Shown: positions 44,469 to 57,700, counted from the stretch's first letter. The stretch: 64,000 bases of DNA from Puccinia triticina (GCF_026914185.1 NC_070575.1:558001-622000); one strand, 5' to 3'. Notes: a model not told the origin generated them from the letters alone. Made by a program: numbers and translations.

Positions 44469-47400
44469 AATTTTCGTGGACAATATCATCTTAAACCGGA
44501 CCGAAGGGGTTCCCATTAGAATTCGTTATCGATCGCGTCATCAGCAACATCGGAAGATCAAGCACATTTCCAATGGTCAACACTTAATATTTTATTTTCT
44601 ATTTCATTCAGTGATGCAATTCTTTGGTTTTCCATGTTGTATCATGCTTTGATCAATTCCAAAGAATTGTTCACAATCTATTGGTATACTGATTCCCCAA
44701 CACGGACCTTCAAACTAATTGATTGACTGGGACCCATCAAAACTATCATTACCAATTCTACAATGTTAGGCTTTATCCTCCTGTCAAGGCTTCATATGCC
44801 AAAATGATTTCTATGCCTGGCCATCCATCTGAGGATACTTGCTTTGGAATATCTTCAAACAGAGATACAGTGGTACTTCCTTGTTTGCAATTGTATGGTC
44901 TTATTCACAAGTAAGGTGCCTGATTTGGTGCCCAGTCAATTTGAGTCTTGAGGATTTGGGTATCCCCACACACCTTCAAGGCTTGGTTGGGGTGAATGAA
45001 TGGTGGAGCTCATGAGCAGTGTTGTTGGGGATGTGTACCTGGCTGCAGAAGAGTGCCTAAGCCTTCTTTCTCTTCCATCATCAGGGCTTGCCACAATGCC
45101 AAGAACAGGTTTTGTTTATTGGGTATCAAGAACTTTGATGTGCTTGGGTTGATTGATGGGCATCTACTAGCCGGACAGCTTGGTTCTTCGGTGCATGTAT
45201 GGATCTTGACAGCTGGATTTATAAACAGCCTCTCAAAAAGGCCGGTAAATCTAAATACATCCACAGTTTTTTTTGTCTGCAAAAAAGAATATGTTGTGCA
45301 GGGTTTGGCCCACTCTGAAGTTTGTGCTTAGAGGCCGTTGCTGAAGTCAACGGACTTGTGACATGTCCTGGACTTCTTTATCATACATAGAGCGGTGTAT
45401 GGACTGCGATACCGACTCCGAATGCATGTCAATTGAAAGTTTGCCAAGAAGAAAGAAAGTTGAACGGAACCCGACCGAAAGAAAACAAACACTTGAAAAG
45501 TGCTCGCCCGCCGGTTCTTATACGACCGAACTCTTCATCCTATTTATTTTTTCAAATATAAACAGCCTTGTTGTAGTTTCTTTGTGTATCGATACTAGAT
45601 CGGGAGTACCTCGACACAATTTATTCAGCTTGATTAAAATCGTCATCAGCCCTGGACCACACACTCAACCTGCGTTGTCGTGGTTGTCGATTCATGTACC
45701 ATCGTCATCGACTTCCCATATAAGGTAATGAATTCGGGTGTCTCCTCCCTCTTTTTTTTTCTGGGGCTATCTACGATCGTTGCCAGGTCAAGTAAACTCA
45801 AGTGGCAGTGGACAATCCCCAAGGCTGATGAATCTGTTCTTGTTGTTGTTGTTGATGATGATGCTGATCTTTCTTTCCCCTGCTGCTCTAGTTCGTTTCT
45901 GGTTTTTTGGAAATAAAAAATAAACAGTTTTTGGTCAGATCAGCGGCCTGTGGCGACGGCGATAGATCCGATCTCATCGGATTCATCCAGCGGGCGATAG
46001 TGGGTGCCTTCAAAAACCATCGCAAGTCCTCCCCGAGCTACCTTCGACTGCTCCTCGCCCCAACTCTCCTTGACTCGGCTCGCCAATTCGACAGTCCACC
46101 CTCGATCGCCAATAGTAGCTCTGAACAGTAACGACTTGAAACTACCATTAGGAAAAGCAATCGGCCATACAACTCTAGCAGACCCTCTTCCCCTTTTTGT
46201 GTGAAAAAAAAACAGTATCAACCAAAAATCACGAAGGGCGTATGAGTCAAGTTCGAAGCTATCCTCCCTCAACGATGACCGATCACTCGGTCGCTGTCTA
46301 TAGGAAATCGATCCCCGATGGCCACCACTATCACCCAGTCAACCATCAAAATAATAAGGGTTAGTCGCTCTATGCATCCATCTCACTCTCTGTCACTGCC
46401 CCCTACCGATCGAGTTAGTCCCTGCGGTGGAAACCATGTCCCGACGGGGATTGGATCCTTAATTATCTGGTGCATACATCAACCAGAATGTGTATGTGGA
46501 GATGGAGGTCCAGTCGGCGCATATATCCTCCCTGATCAGATCACCATCCCCACAGCGAATCTGTGGACTTGATCGACTCCATACAGCCAACAGACTGGCG
46601 GGATCCTCCGCGGCTCATCCATCAAACCCTCTGCTCCCTACAGGGCGTATCCTTGCCAGCTGAGCACTCAGGGCCCCATCCTGGTGGAGTGCACTCGAGC
46701 CGTGGTGGCCACGTTGCTCTGCTTGAGCCTGTCCGTCGATCTCTGCTCCATCCATCTTCCACCGAGTCTCTCGCGAGCTGTTCGGGATCATCCCAGTTGG
46801 GTGCCCAGCCGCCATGGCCGTGGTGACTGCTGTCGTCCTTGATTGGCAGAGCTGGGATGGCCTGCCAGCCTGCTGGTTGGCTGTATGTATGATGAGTGGA
46901 AACTGTATCCAAGTCCGATACATCTCCAGTTTAATCCGACGAATCCGTCGAGGCCCAGTTCAAAGCACCTTCAATATGTCTTCCAAACCCTCGCTACAGC
47001 CTGGAGTGTGATACTGTTTATGTAAACAGTGTAGCCTTACATAGGGCTGGGCCCGAGACCGCACACCCTAATCCTGACAGTCTCCATCCTCCCACTCCTC
47101 CCGCCGTTGACTGAGGCTGCCTCCCAGTCGCGCATGCACTCAGCACATGACGTCACCCGCACCCTGACTCGCTCTTCTTCGCTGCCCGACACCGCCAACA
47201 GCAGAACCAGCTTAACACTACAATATCCCCCAGACCAGCACGGCTCGCTGAGAAGGCCAGCCTCGACCTCCGAGCACTTGATCTGCTTGGTTCTTCATTT
47301 GGAGTCTGCTGCTCAATCCGACCATCCTCTGACACCGCTAAGCTCACTTGAATCCTTGCATAGTTGGTCAACCATCCTCACCATCCTCCGATCCCCCTCC

Positions 47401-47503
47401 CTCCGTGTTTCTTCTCCTGCCTGCTTCTACCCATCCCCAACATCTTCGCCCAGTCATCCTGCCCAGTCCTTATCTACCTCTCGTCTGACATATCCTTCCG
47501 TGG
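44469..47503. other. Long intergenic region upstream of the bZIP gene
   Basis: Unresolved. Small frames at 44723-44914 and 45940-46272 (minus, WTVELASRVKESWGEE) have protein-like composition but no recognised domain. CT-rich sequence at 47160-47480 suggests the promoter/5-prime UTR of the bZIP gene. Confidence 0.35.
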
Positions 47504-50487
47504 ATGATTACTGACCAACTTCCTATCGGTCCTTTTGCCTTCGCTGCCATCCAATCAGAAACCCGCTCCATGATGTCCATCCGCGGTGGACCACCCTTGT
47601 CCAATACCCGGACCAGTCTGCCCCAGATCCAGTCCAAGTTCGACCTCGAGCCCAATCCGTTTGAACAGTCCTTCAAGGACAACCCTACTGACCCTGATCA
47701 AAACCCTCATCAGCCCAATACCAACTCACCTTCGCTAGACCATCTTCTCAACGGATCCCGATCCCGCAAATCACGCTCAACCTCCCCACCCCACTTTTCG
47801 TCCGAAAACAGGCTCAGCCCCCCCGTCATCCGCCACACTCCAGGTGGCAGTACCGTCAAAGTATCTCTTCCAGGTATCAACTCCATTGCCTCGCCCGCCA
47901 TCCTTGTCCATCATACCGGCACGAGCACTCCCAAGTCTCTCAGCCCACCAAGTCTCTCCGCCTCCCAACCCGCTCAATCCTCCCTAGCTTCGATGCCGCC
48001 CTACAGCTGGAACTTTGGCGGATTGGGCGACTCCTTGAGGACTGGTCCGCTTTCGCCTGCGCTGCTCAATGGCCCTGCTCATGTACGAGCTGATCACTCG
48101 GTCTCTCACACCGGCCTTGCCCCTTTGATGGATATCGATAATAATAATAATAATAATAATAACAACAGCAATGGTAATGGAACCATCACCCCTGGTACTC
48201 AGGCATTGATTGCCATACTATCCGGTAACGACCAAAACACAAATGATATCCGAAATGCGGTTGGTCAACCGTCCTTGTCCTCCATCGAAGTTGGCCCTAC
48301 CAATCCTACAGATCCTAGTTCTCTCACTCAGCTCAACCACCCCATTAACCTAGATCCATCCAATCGATCCACCTCAACCATCAAGTCTTCGTCTAATCGC
48401 CAGTCGCTTGGCTCCGCTAGCCACAGGTCGGCAGGTCCCACATTTAGTTCGGTCGATTCAACTTCTAAAGCATCATCATCGACCCTGCAAGATGATTGCC
48501 AATCATCGACGTCGATCAACCATTCGCCGTCTTCATCCTCCCCCAAAACGCAGGATCAAAACCAAATTGTCCAAGTACCAGCTTGTTCCAGATTGGCCCC
48601 CGTTTCAGTGGCTCCAGTCAATGACTCAAGCACCTCGCCTCCCTCAAGTTCTGCTCATCCCCAAAGAGAGGCACCTTCAAGTTCTTGCATTCAATCGTTC
48701 ATGGCTACATCCGTCGGCCGTGCGGGTGTGACAGGCCTCCATTCTGTATCTTCTCTCGGTTTGACGCAATCCTCGAATTCTTCCATCGGTTCATATCCCT
48801 GCCCTGTCGCAAATTCAAGGTCACCCTTCCCTCAGCCTCCGATGCCTCTCACTATACCCCCAGCTCCACCCCTTCAATCAGCAGAAATCGTCACACCCCT
48901 ATCCCCCAGCTCGACCTCCAGAAACCCAATGAATTCACTTCCGTCAGGATCGGTTGACCGCATCAATGACCAGTACAACACGAATCCGCTTTATCTACTG
49001 ACCGTTGCTCATGAAGCTTCCTCACGAATGTCGCAACTGTCCAATCCTCGAGACTCTCACCATCACGACTCTATGGATGACGCCACGGCTACCGCTGCCG
49101 CCGCACTCACAGGCCTCGGAAGCAGCGGTGGCAGTAGGTACTCCTCACCTGGTCCTGCTATCAATCAGAACGGAACCATCAATTCACATCTGATTAACAA
49201 CATTCATCATACTCAATCGGCAATCTTGAAGCATGCCGAGGTCGGATCATCCGCCACAAGTCCCAGGTTATCCTCCCAACGACTCAGCACATTGTCCGAC
49301 TCATCTTCGCTCCCTCCCGGTGTGATCCTTTGTCCAGATAATGCGGTCAATCTACTATCGGCTCATCATGACGGCCCTTTTGCAACCGAAGCAGCAGGCG
49401 TGCACAATCTTAATGGCTTACTACCCCAAGCAGGCTCCTCAGGAGCTGGTTCTGCCTCACACATGCAATTCCAACCAAGCTATTCAAACCACAGCCTAGG
49501 TCCGATTGTTACCATGAATATCCCTAACAGTAATCCCAACCAGCAATCCTTTTCGCCTCTCGGAATGTCAGCTAGCAAGAAGAAGGGCAAGAAGCGAAAA
49601 GAAGCTGCTTTCGAAGATTCTCAGAAGGGCGAGCTGCAATCATCGCCCTCAATAGGGGACTCGTCCGTCCCACGCGGTTCCAGTAAAGTTCCTCGAACCG
49701 GACGACCGAACCAGAAGGCCAAAAAATCCAAGAAGGCCAAGATGGATGACATGAGTGGGGATGATTCCGACTCCCGGGACGGCTACTGGGGAACGGAGGA
49801 AGATAAAACATACATGAAGCAGCAAGGCGCAGAGGATGGTGAATTCGGGGGCTACTCTGGTCATGCACAAATGCCCTCGAACTATGACCCCGACCATCCA
49901 CCTGCAGCAGGCCAATCCTCCGCAAGTGGAAAGCCCGAGACTGAGGAGGAGAAGCGGAAAAACTTTTTGGAACGGAACCGACAGGGTTAGTTGAACATCT
50001 TGCATGATTATACGTTATAGTCAATTGACGTGTTTTTATTTATTTATTTATAGCCGCTTTGAAATGTCGACAAAGGAAGAAAGCGTGGCTTGCCAACCTA
50101 CAGACCAAGGTAGAATACCTGAGCACGGAGAACGAGAGTCTCCAACTGACGATCAACCAGCTGCGAGAAGAGATCGACTCGTTCCGGAGCATCCTCGTTT
50201 CGCACAAGGATTGTCCGATCACCGTTGGCGGTGGCCGAGGGGCGTCGACGACGATTGGCGAGCTCGTCGGCCGTGAGCCTGGCCTGGTCGCTGCCAGTGC
50301 CGCTGCCATCCTTGCTCAGCAACAGCAACAGCAAAACGGCCCCCGTGCTGCCCTCCGTCTTCCCCAAGCCCAGAACTCTATTCTTCCCTCAACCCATGTC
50401 GCTGGCACTCTTGCTCCTTCTAATGCCCCTATGGCCCAAACCCACCACACCTCATGTGGAACTATCGCATCTTCCTATGGATACTAA
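47504..50487 (+). CDS. Atf1/ATF2-type bZIP transcription factor (two exons)
   Basis: Exon 1 is 47504-49985, the intron 49986-50053 (GTTAGT..TTTATAG, 68 nt) and exon 2 50054-50487, for 971 residues. FDLEPNPFEQSF at residues 46-57 is the fungal Atf1 N-terminal signature; a TPGTQALIAIL block lies near 228. A polyasparagine stretch (AAT repeats, 48136-48180) and long Ser/Pro-rich low-complexity regions fill the middle. An acidic/basic run precedes the bZIP, which is split by the intron: NFLERNRQ | AALKCRQRKKAWL, then a zipper with Leu heptads (VEYLSTENESLQL). Such factors bind CRE sites and act downstream of the Hog1/Sty1 stress kinase; many S/T-P sites fit. A polyglutamine run is near the C-terminus. 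The start could lie further upstream. Confidence 0.9.
49986..50053 (+). other. Intron inside the bZIP basic region
   Basis: 68 nt, GTTAGT..ATAG. It joins CAG-G to CC, restoring NRQAALKCRQ. Confidence 0.85.
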
Positions 50488-51253
50488 CCGTCTCCCCCTG
50501 CCTTCCCCCGACTATCATTCAACTTTTTTTTTTGGATTATTGTTTTCATTTCGTTCTTTCTTTCTTCTCTCAGCTGCATTCTGTGTGTTCCATTTTCTCC
50601 CTCCTTCCACCTCCCATCCCGTTTCTACTTTTAGACACCGAAAACCTTTGCTGTCCCGCATCACAAACGCTTTTGTCGTGTTAACTGAGCTTTACTGCTG
50701 CCTGTTTACTCTTGAAAGCAAACATTCATTTCTTATGCTTGTTCTTTCTTGGGGACGATTGGAAGACGAAGGGGGGGGGGGCAAGAGAGGGACGTGAGGG
50801 ATATTTCTTGTTCTCTTTCTATTCATTTTACTAGATTTTTTCCAATTTCTAGGTTCTTTTTGTCTTATTCATCATCTTTTTTTTCCTTGCCTTTTTTTCT
50901 CCCCTCTCATCATCATCATCATCATCATCATCCTTGTTCTTTTTGGTTGCATGACACGATATATGTATTCAAGTTATGTTCCTCATGATGTTTTTGCCTT
51001 CCTCGAGAGAAGATCTTACTTCGTACAGCCACATGAATTTTATATTTAATTGCGACATCCAATGCATCGATATGTGTATCGGGAATTGAATTCTTTCCTG
51101 CCTGCCTGAAGAGGCCCCATCTTGTACCAGACTAGAATCTATACATGTATAAATATATGTACACCCCAAGGGAAAACAAAATCTCACCTCTAATGCAGCA
51201 GTTTTTTGTCGTGCTTCCTTGTCGTGCTTACCGGTTGGACTCTGATGATCAAC
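50488..51253. other. 3-prime flank of the bZIP gene
   Basis: T-rich sequence, a CAT microsatellite (about 50907-50930) and a G-run at about 50770. No gene. Confidence 0.5.
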
Positions 51254-51401
51254 TGGAGGACTTCCCGCCGATCTGGAAACCCAGATTTTCCCAGATTTCG
51301 CAGGGAAATCTAGGCAGATCTAGGATTTGGGATGATCGAGCCCAGATTTCCCCGCAAAATCTAGAAAAATCTGAGTTCCCAGATTGACGGGAAGTCCTCC
51401 A
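51254..51401. mobile_element. MITE, family 2 (TGGAGGACTTCCCG ends)
   Basis: TGGAGGACTTCCCG/CGGGAAGTCCTCCA ends; the arms pair over about 60 bp (CAGATTT blocks). A shorter relative lies at 58480. Confidence 0.75.
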
Positions 51402-51777
51402 CTGTCTGCTGTAAGTTTAGGCTGCGTGGCGCGCGGGGACTTCTCTGGCGGTGCCGTCTTGTCCCGCTCGCGCACTTCATCGCGCGCTTGCGCAGCTAGC
51501 CGTCAACACTGCTCCTTTGCACTAAGCCCACTTCCCGCTACGTTTCAGGAGCAATCAGTATAGCCTCTACAGAGGGACAAGTGGAGAAGGAAAAAAACAG
51601 AGTTCTGCTGCCTACTGCTTCGCAAGGTTGGGCGTAACTCCCTCCTTCGGATTTCATCGAGGGACTTCGCTAAGTGTTGAGTTGTAGTGTTGTTGTTTCA
51701 TGTTTCTCTCATGTTTTCCTGCTTCAAACCTTTCTCTCACCTTTCACAGTCGTGACATCCTGTATGTAGTTATCTGA

Positions 51778-52038
51778 GGCAGCAGAGACGTGGAAGCCCT
51801 TTTCCTCATCCTTCCACGAACTCACTCATCTCTGTGTTCTGCTGCCCCAGGTTAGTGTTTCTTTCTTTTTGTCTTTTTCTTCTTTTCCTTGTTCTTTCAT
51901 TTCTATGATGCAATGAATCATCCTTCCACGAACTCACTCATCTCTGTGTTCTGCTGCCCCAGGATGATTCATCTCATCACTAAGTTAGAGAGAGGACGAT
52001 GCTGAAAGAGCCATAGAGCAAGTTCTCCAAGAACTACA
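51778..52038 (+). ncRNA. Hairpin-spacer-hairpin structured element, locus D
   Basis: X1 (51778-51851) folds as GGCAGCAGA..TCTGCTGCC with an inner CGTGGAAG/CTTCCACG. The spacer starts GTTAGTG (51852-51919, 68 nt) but has no AG at its end. X2 (51920-51962) exactly repeats the 43-nt 3-prime half of X1. The terminal stem AGTTCT/AGAACT (52021-52026 with 52030-52035) is followed by ACA. It is the most diverged copy; TGTATGTAG precedes X1 here rather than X2. Confidence 0.5.
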
Positions 52039-52039
52039 G

Positions 52040-52851
52040 GGGGGGGGGGTTTATTGCATGGAAAACTGGCTCAATGGGCGACCCCATTCACGTAGGGCCG
52101 CCTGCAAGCATGCAAACACCAGGGTGCCGGACGGCCCTTGGGCAGGGCACGGCAGCCTGTAGGCCTTCCGAGCCGGACACAAGCTCGGGTCAAAAGCACT
52201 CCGATTAGAGCCACACGGTCATCGCTGATTGATAGGTGAAGATGGTTGGAAGGCAGAGAACTTGCTGTGCGGTTTAGAGGCCTGGTTTCTATAGCTTTCG
52301 AGGCTTTTTTTTCAGAGATGGGGTTCGTGGGCAACCTCCAATAAATTTCTCCCCTCGGCTTCTTACCACTCCAATGAAACCTAGTATCTGGTCGTCGGCA
52401 AGGGACAGATTGAGCAGGAATAAGCGCACTCGGAAGAATGAAACAAGTCTACCGACCCCCCCTGAAGTACTTCCTTTATGCTGAAAACGGCCATGGCCGA
52501 TTGGAAACCATGCTTTCCTGATTACCGAAGGTGATCAAGTAGTAGAACTCACAGGGGGTAAGCGTCTTTCAGACATGAGACGCTAAAACTAAAATCCAGC
52601 TTTATACTCGACTCGCTTTGTCTCGTACAATACCCTCTCCGTGTTCCCAGAGCTATAGCATACCATATGGAAATAAGCCTCATCTGAAGCTGTGAAGTTG
52701 TAAACTCGTATAGAGGGAACAATTTTTCACAAACGAAGGAAAATTTACGAAGGCAACTGCGAATTTTACACCAAATAACCAAGAAATTCGACATTTTAAA
52801 GCCGAAGGAACTCATCAGCTGGCACAACAGAAACCAGAAAGAATTTGGTCG
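52040..52851. other. Intergenic region upstream of the secreted-protein gene
   Basis: Begins with a G-run at about 52040. No gene recognised. The promoter of the 52852 gene is expected here. Confidence 0.35.
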
Positions 52852-53745
52852 ATGTCTATCTCATCCTTTCTGCTTCGTTGGCGAAGCACGTTACTTTTGC
52901 CCTTCCTAGTTTACCACGTTATGGCTGGTGTTGTTCCGACAGATGCCGATCAGTCAGACATGGTAAGTGGATTTCCTCCTAGCTTGATCCCTTACTTTCC
53001 GCGTATATATACTTAACAGGAAATAAACAGAGCTTCGATAAACTGAAGAATAATTTTACGACAAATTCTAGATGATCTGTAGTGGGGAAAAACCAGTAGG
53101 ATATCTAGTCATGTCTGGCAAGAGTAAACATAAGATGTATACCTCGAATGGGGGAAGTTATTCGGCCTTGACGGGGAGTTGTAGCTGCTCGTCCTTATTC
53201 ACCAGAACGTCCAGCGATTTCAGCGATATATTGACTTGCAATACCAAGCCAAATATCAATCTACTTGCGGGAGGGGTTTTACCCTTCTGCTGGCGTGGGT
53301 ACTCCGACGACGCAGCCAGCGGTACGGCTATTGACTCTGCAAGCTGCCCTAAGCTACGCAAGCCGATGCCTGCTAGCGCGGTTAGTCTCCTATTCCCACA
53401 TCTTTTCAGTTCGCTCAATGTTTGGTTGTAGTGATCAAGCTGGAATTAATATATTTTTCTTTTTGGATTCCAAAACATGTCTTTCGATAGGACTCCGTCC
53501 AAGCCCAACTCTGTTATGGAGGAAATCAGGTGGGTATACTATACGACAATCAAGACATGCTGCCTGCTTCAGGCAAGTCAGAAGATACCATTCAAGGGTG
53601 TGAATGTACTTCGCGCACAACTTCACCCCACAAGGACGGCATCAGTTATTTGAAGTGCCAAAATACTACTCCTCGCTTACCGGGTGTCAAAGATCCAAAT
53701 AAGATTGTCTGCGTGAACCCTCTTGTCTCCTGCTCCGTCGCGTGA
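52852..53745 (+). CDS. Predicted secreted cysteine-rich protein (three exons)
   Basis: Exons 52852-52962, 53072-53380 and 53491-53745 are joined by phase-0 introns (GTAAGT..TTCTAG, 109 nt; GTTAGT..CGATAG, 110 nt), giving 224 residues. Residues 1-25 look like a signal peptide: a basic start followed by a hydrophobic core (STLLLPFLVYHV) and an AGVV cleavage-like site. The mature part has twelve cysteines, six per long exon, in pairs such as CSC and CEC, and no known domain. Small secreted Cys-rich proteins of this kind are typical effector candidates in rust fungi; that role is inference from composition only. Exon 2 could use other acceptors upstream, but those run into stops. Confidence 0.7.
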
Positions 53746-54477
53746 ATATTGACATCAAACGGAGCTTGTACTGAACATAAGTTGCATGTAAACATCACAA
53801 AATTTAACACCTGTAATACATATTGTGATTCTAGGAATGCTTGGACAGATTTTTGAGCTGTGAAATCATAATCATGGAATCCTGACATTTGAGTTCAGGT
53901 TTTCAGCCTTCCTCCTGGGCAACAATAGGGGGCTGACATGCCAAGTTTGAAGCTGTGTTGGTCAGAAAGCCAAAATTTTACCGGTGCTGTGGCTCAAAGG
54001 CCACAACTTTAGTCCACTTAAAATCTTGAATTGTTCAAGCTTAAGCGGAATCACAATACATGAAATTTAATCATCTTAGGCTTCTACATCCATAGCCGAA
54101 AATCCCCATTTTGGATTCCACTGTCAATTTGATTTTCTTCAATACATGAAATTCACACGTGAAGAAACAAGTTGTGATGATTGTCATAATGAGTGACATG
54201 TGGTACACCATTTCAATCTTTGATTGGGAAATTCAAATCCCATACAAGGGTGTAGCTGTTATGTTCAGATCTATGGAGAGAAAGATGATGTCTGGGGTTC
54301 TGGGGGTTTGTTATGAGCTGCCGCGCCAGCGCGCCGTAGCCTACTCCAGGGTAGGGCTGGGCCCCGGGTGATATCCGAGGCCTAGAGGGCATCCCGCACT
54401 GGTCCCCTGCGGGTATACCCGAGCTCGGGTATCAAATTCGCTAATCCCGGGCACTATCCGACGTATATTGGGTAGTC
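53746..54477. other. Spacer between the secreted-protein gene and the gypsy relic
   Basis: No gene recognised. Confidence 0.4.
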
Positions 54478-54797
54478 CTAGAATGTGTACCCGCTTGCCA
54501 GTTGTTCCTACTTGGCTAAGTGAGGTGAAAGAAAGTTGGGACTCACATCGCGGGGTTGTTGTTTGGCATAAAGCACACACCCCCTTGTCAATTCTCCTTG
54601 CTTGCCTTGCCACGGGCTCCTCCCCGTCCTGCGAGGTTTTTGTCGGAGTTGACGACACTGTCTCGGCAGTGGCAATCCTCATTGGACTAGGCTCCAATTG
54701 CCGGTTGCGCCAGTCAATCCTGTGGCCGTGATTTTTGATCCAGGGCATCCCTAGGATCCCATCATAGGTGTCCTTGAGGGTGGTGATAATGAATGGA
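54478..54797 (-). repeat. Inverted copy of gypsy protease-region sequence
   Basis: Reverse complement of about 55046-55365. Both encode HGHRIDWRNRQLEPSPMRI and DKGVCALCQTT. With the 250-bp spacer this forms a fold-back at the 5-prime edge of the gypsy relic. Confidence 0.8.
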
Positions 54798-57700
54798 TCC
54801 TTGGCTGTTCATCAGCCTGACTTTCTACCCACTACACAATCCCCAAGCCACAACCCTCATTTCAGCTATCCTCCTATTAGACTCTGGCGCCACCCACAAT
54901 GTCATAAGCAAGGTGTTTGCCGCCAGAGCGGGCCTGAGATTTGTCAGTTCAGGCTCTGTGCAGACCATATCCGGCTTTGACGGCTCTTGGAGCCGGTCCT
55001 CCCAGGAGGTGGAACTCTTGCTTGATCACAACCCAAACCCCTCTACCTTCATTGTCACCACCCTCAAGGACACCTATGACGGGATCCTAGGGATTCCCTG
55101 GATCAGAAATCACGGCCACAGGATTGACTGGCGCAACCGGCAATTGGAGCCTAGTCCAATGAGGATTGCCACTGCCGAGACAGTGTTGTCAACTCCGACA
55201 AAAACCTCGCAGGACAGGGAGGAGCCCATGGCAAGGCAAGCAAGGAGAATTGACAAGGGGGTGTGTGCTTTATGCCAAACAACACCCCCGCAATGTGAGT
55301 CCCAACTTTCTTTCACCTCACTTAGCCAAGTAGGAACAACTGGCAAGTGGGTACACATTCCGGAACTTCCTACACAGATACCGACAGCACTGCTACTCCC
55401 GGAGCCGGCCAGCGGCAAAAATCACCCTCAACTGACTGCGGAATACACACCACATGGGACCATGGCGGCTGCTTTGGCAGCTTTGTCTAAACCAATAAAA
55501 ACCTCCACCAACGGGGAGGAGCCCATAGGGAGGTACGCAAGGTTCAATGACAAGGGGGTGCGCGCTATATGCGGAACAAAGACCCTGCGATGTGAGTCCA
55601 CTATCACCCCCCCCCCCCTCACAGACAGAGTTAGGAGCATCTGGCAAGTGGGCACCTTTTCCAAATTTGACAGGACAGGTCCCGAGCTCAATATGCGCAG
55701 CAAAGACATCTTGGTCCACGTCAGCAAAGCTGGCAGCGGATGCTCGGAGCGCGGAGCCACCAAAGACACCAGAGGAGATGGTGCCTCAAAGGTACCACAC
55801 TTACCTTGGCATGTTCCGCAAATCTGAAGCACAACAATTACCCCCCCGGCGCAAGTACAGCTTCTGGGTGGATCTTATCCTGGGAGCAGTGCCACAGGCT
55901 AGCCAAATAATTCCTCTATCCCCGGCAGAGACTGACACCCTGGATAAGCTTATCAGGGAGGGTCTCAACAACGGGATGATCAGACGGACAATGTCCCCGT
56001 GGGCAGCGCCAATACTGTTCACTGGAAAAAAGGATGGTAAACTTCAACCATGCTTTGACTATTGGAAATTGAATGCGCTCACGGTGAAGAACAAGTACCC
56101 TCTCCCTCTGATGATGGACTTGGTGGATAGCTTGCTCAACACCGACAAATTCACCAAACTCAACCTGCAAAATGCTTACGGAAACCTCCGGGTTGCGGAG
56201 GGCAATGAAGAGAAGTTAGCATTTGTGTGCCACACCGGCCAGTTTGCACCACTGACAATGCCGTTTGGGAAGACCGGCGCACCTGGCTTCTTCAAATTCT
56301 TTATGCAGGACATCCTGCTCAGCAGGATTGGGAGGGATATGGCAGCATACCTTGACGATATAATGGTTTACACCCAGTGCGGGACCGACCACGAGGAAGC
56401 AGTACGTGGCGTATTGGAGACACTAAGCAAACACCAGCTCTGGCTCAAACCCAAAAAGTGTGAGTTCTCAAAGGACGAGGTCAATTACCTGGGCCTGCTC
56501 ATATTGTGTAACTGCGTGAGGATGGACCCAGCCAAAGTCAAGGCGGTGACGGATTGGCCAGCCCCCAGCAATGTCACCGAGTTGCAACGGTTTGTTGGCT
56601 TTGCTAACTTCTACCAACGGTTTATTGGCCAATTCTCCAAGACCACAAGACCGCTACACGACCTCACAAAGGCGGAATACGCGGTTCATCTGGGACAAGC
56701 GGTGCAACCTAGCGTTTGAGTCATTGAAAACCGCATTCAAAATGGCCCCTATCCTAAAGATTGCAGACCCCTACCAACCATTCCTCCTAGAGTGTGATTG
56801 TTCACATTTCACATTGGGAGCGGTGCTGTCACACGTATTCAAGAGAGACAACGAGTTGCATCCCGTGGCATATCTGTCCAGATCTCTCATCCAGGCAGAG
56901 CGGAATTACAAAATCTTTGACAAGAGCTGTTAGCTATTGTCGCATCCTTCAAGGAATGGCGCCACTACCTCGAAGGCAACCCCAACCTTCTGAAGGCCAT
57001 AGTTTACACAGATCATCAAAACCTCAAGAGCTTCACAACCAGCAAAAGTCTCACCCAACGTCAGGCACGTTGGGCCAAGACGTTAGGAAATTTTGATTTT
57101 GAGAATGTATTGCGCCCCAGGAGGCAGGCAACCAAGCCGGATGCCCTGTCAAGACGCACAGACCTTGCACCCAGCAAGGAGGATAAGCTATCATTTGGCC
57201 AGCTACGCCAACCAGAGAAAATCCCACCCAAAACTTTTGCCGCCGTCTCTGAGCTCAAGTGGGCTGAAGCGCATGAGTGGTTTGTGGATGAAACAATTGA
57301 TCTGGACGACGCCTAGGGGTACTTTGAGGCGGATGTACTCGGCACAGGGGGGGGGGTGATCCCCCAGACGCCGCAGAGGCGAACCTGACACCTGCAGATA
57401 CCGAGCTGATAAGTCCAATTTACACCGCCACAGCACATGATCAGAGATTGACGGTATTAGCAGAGAACATACGGGCAGACGGGACCAGTGCAGACCAGTA
57501 CGCCTGGGCGGATGGAGTGTTGTACCGGAACGGAAGGATCGAAGTGCCGGCAGATGAATCAATCAAAAGCGCAATCACACAAAGCCGCCACGACTGTCGG
57601 CCAGCGGGTCATCCAGGACGAGCAAAGACTTTGGTGCTGATCCGACGCTGTTTCACATGGCCATTGATGAAGCGGTTTGTGAAAAGGTACGTAGACAGGT

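Noticed and set aside
45940..46272. Minus-strand 110-codon frame with protein-like composition
   Set aside because: No domain recognised and no convincing splice to upstream exons; left in the intergenic description only.
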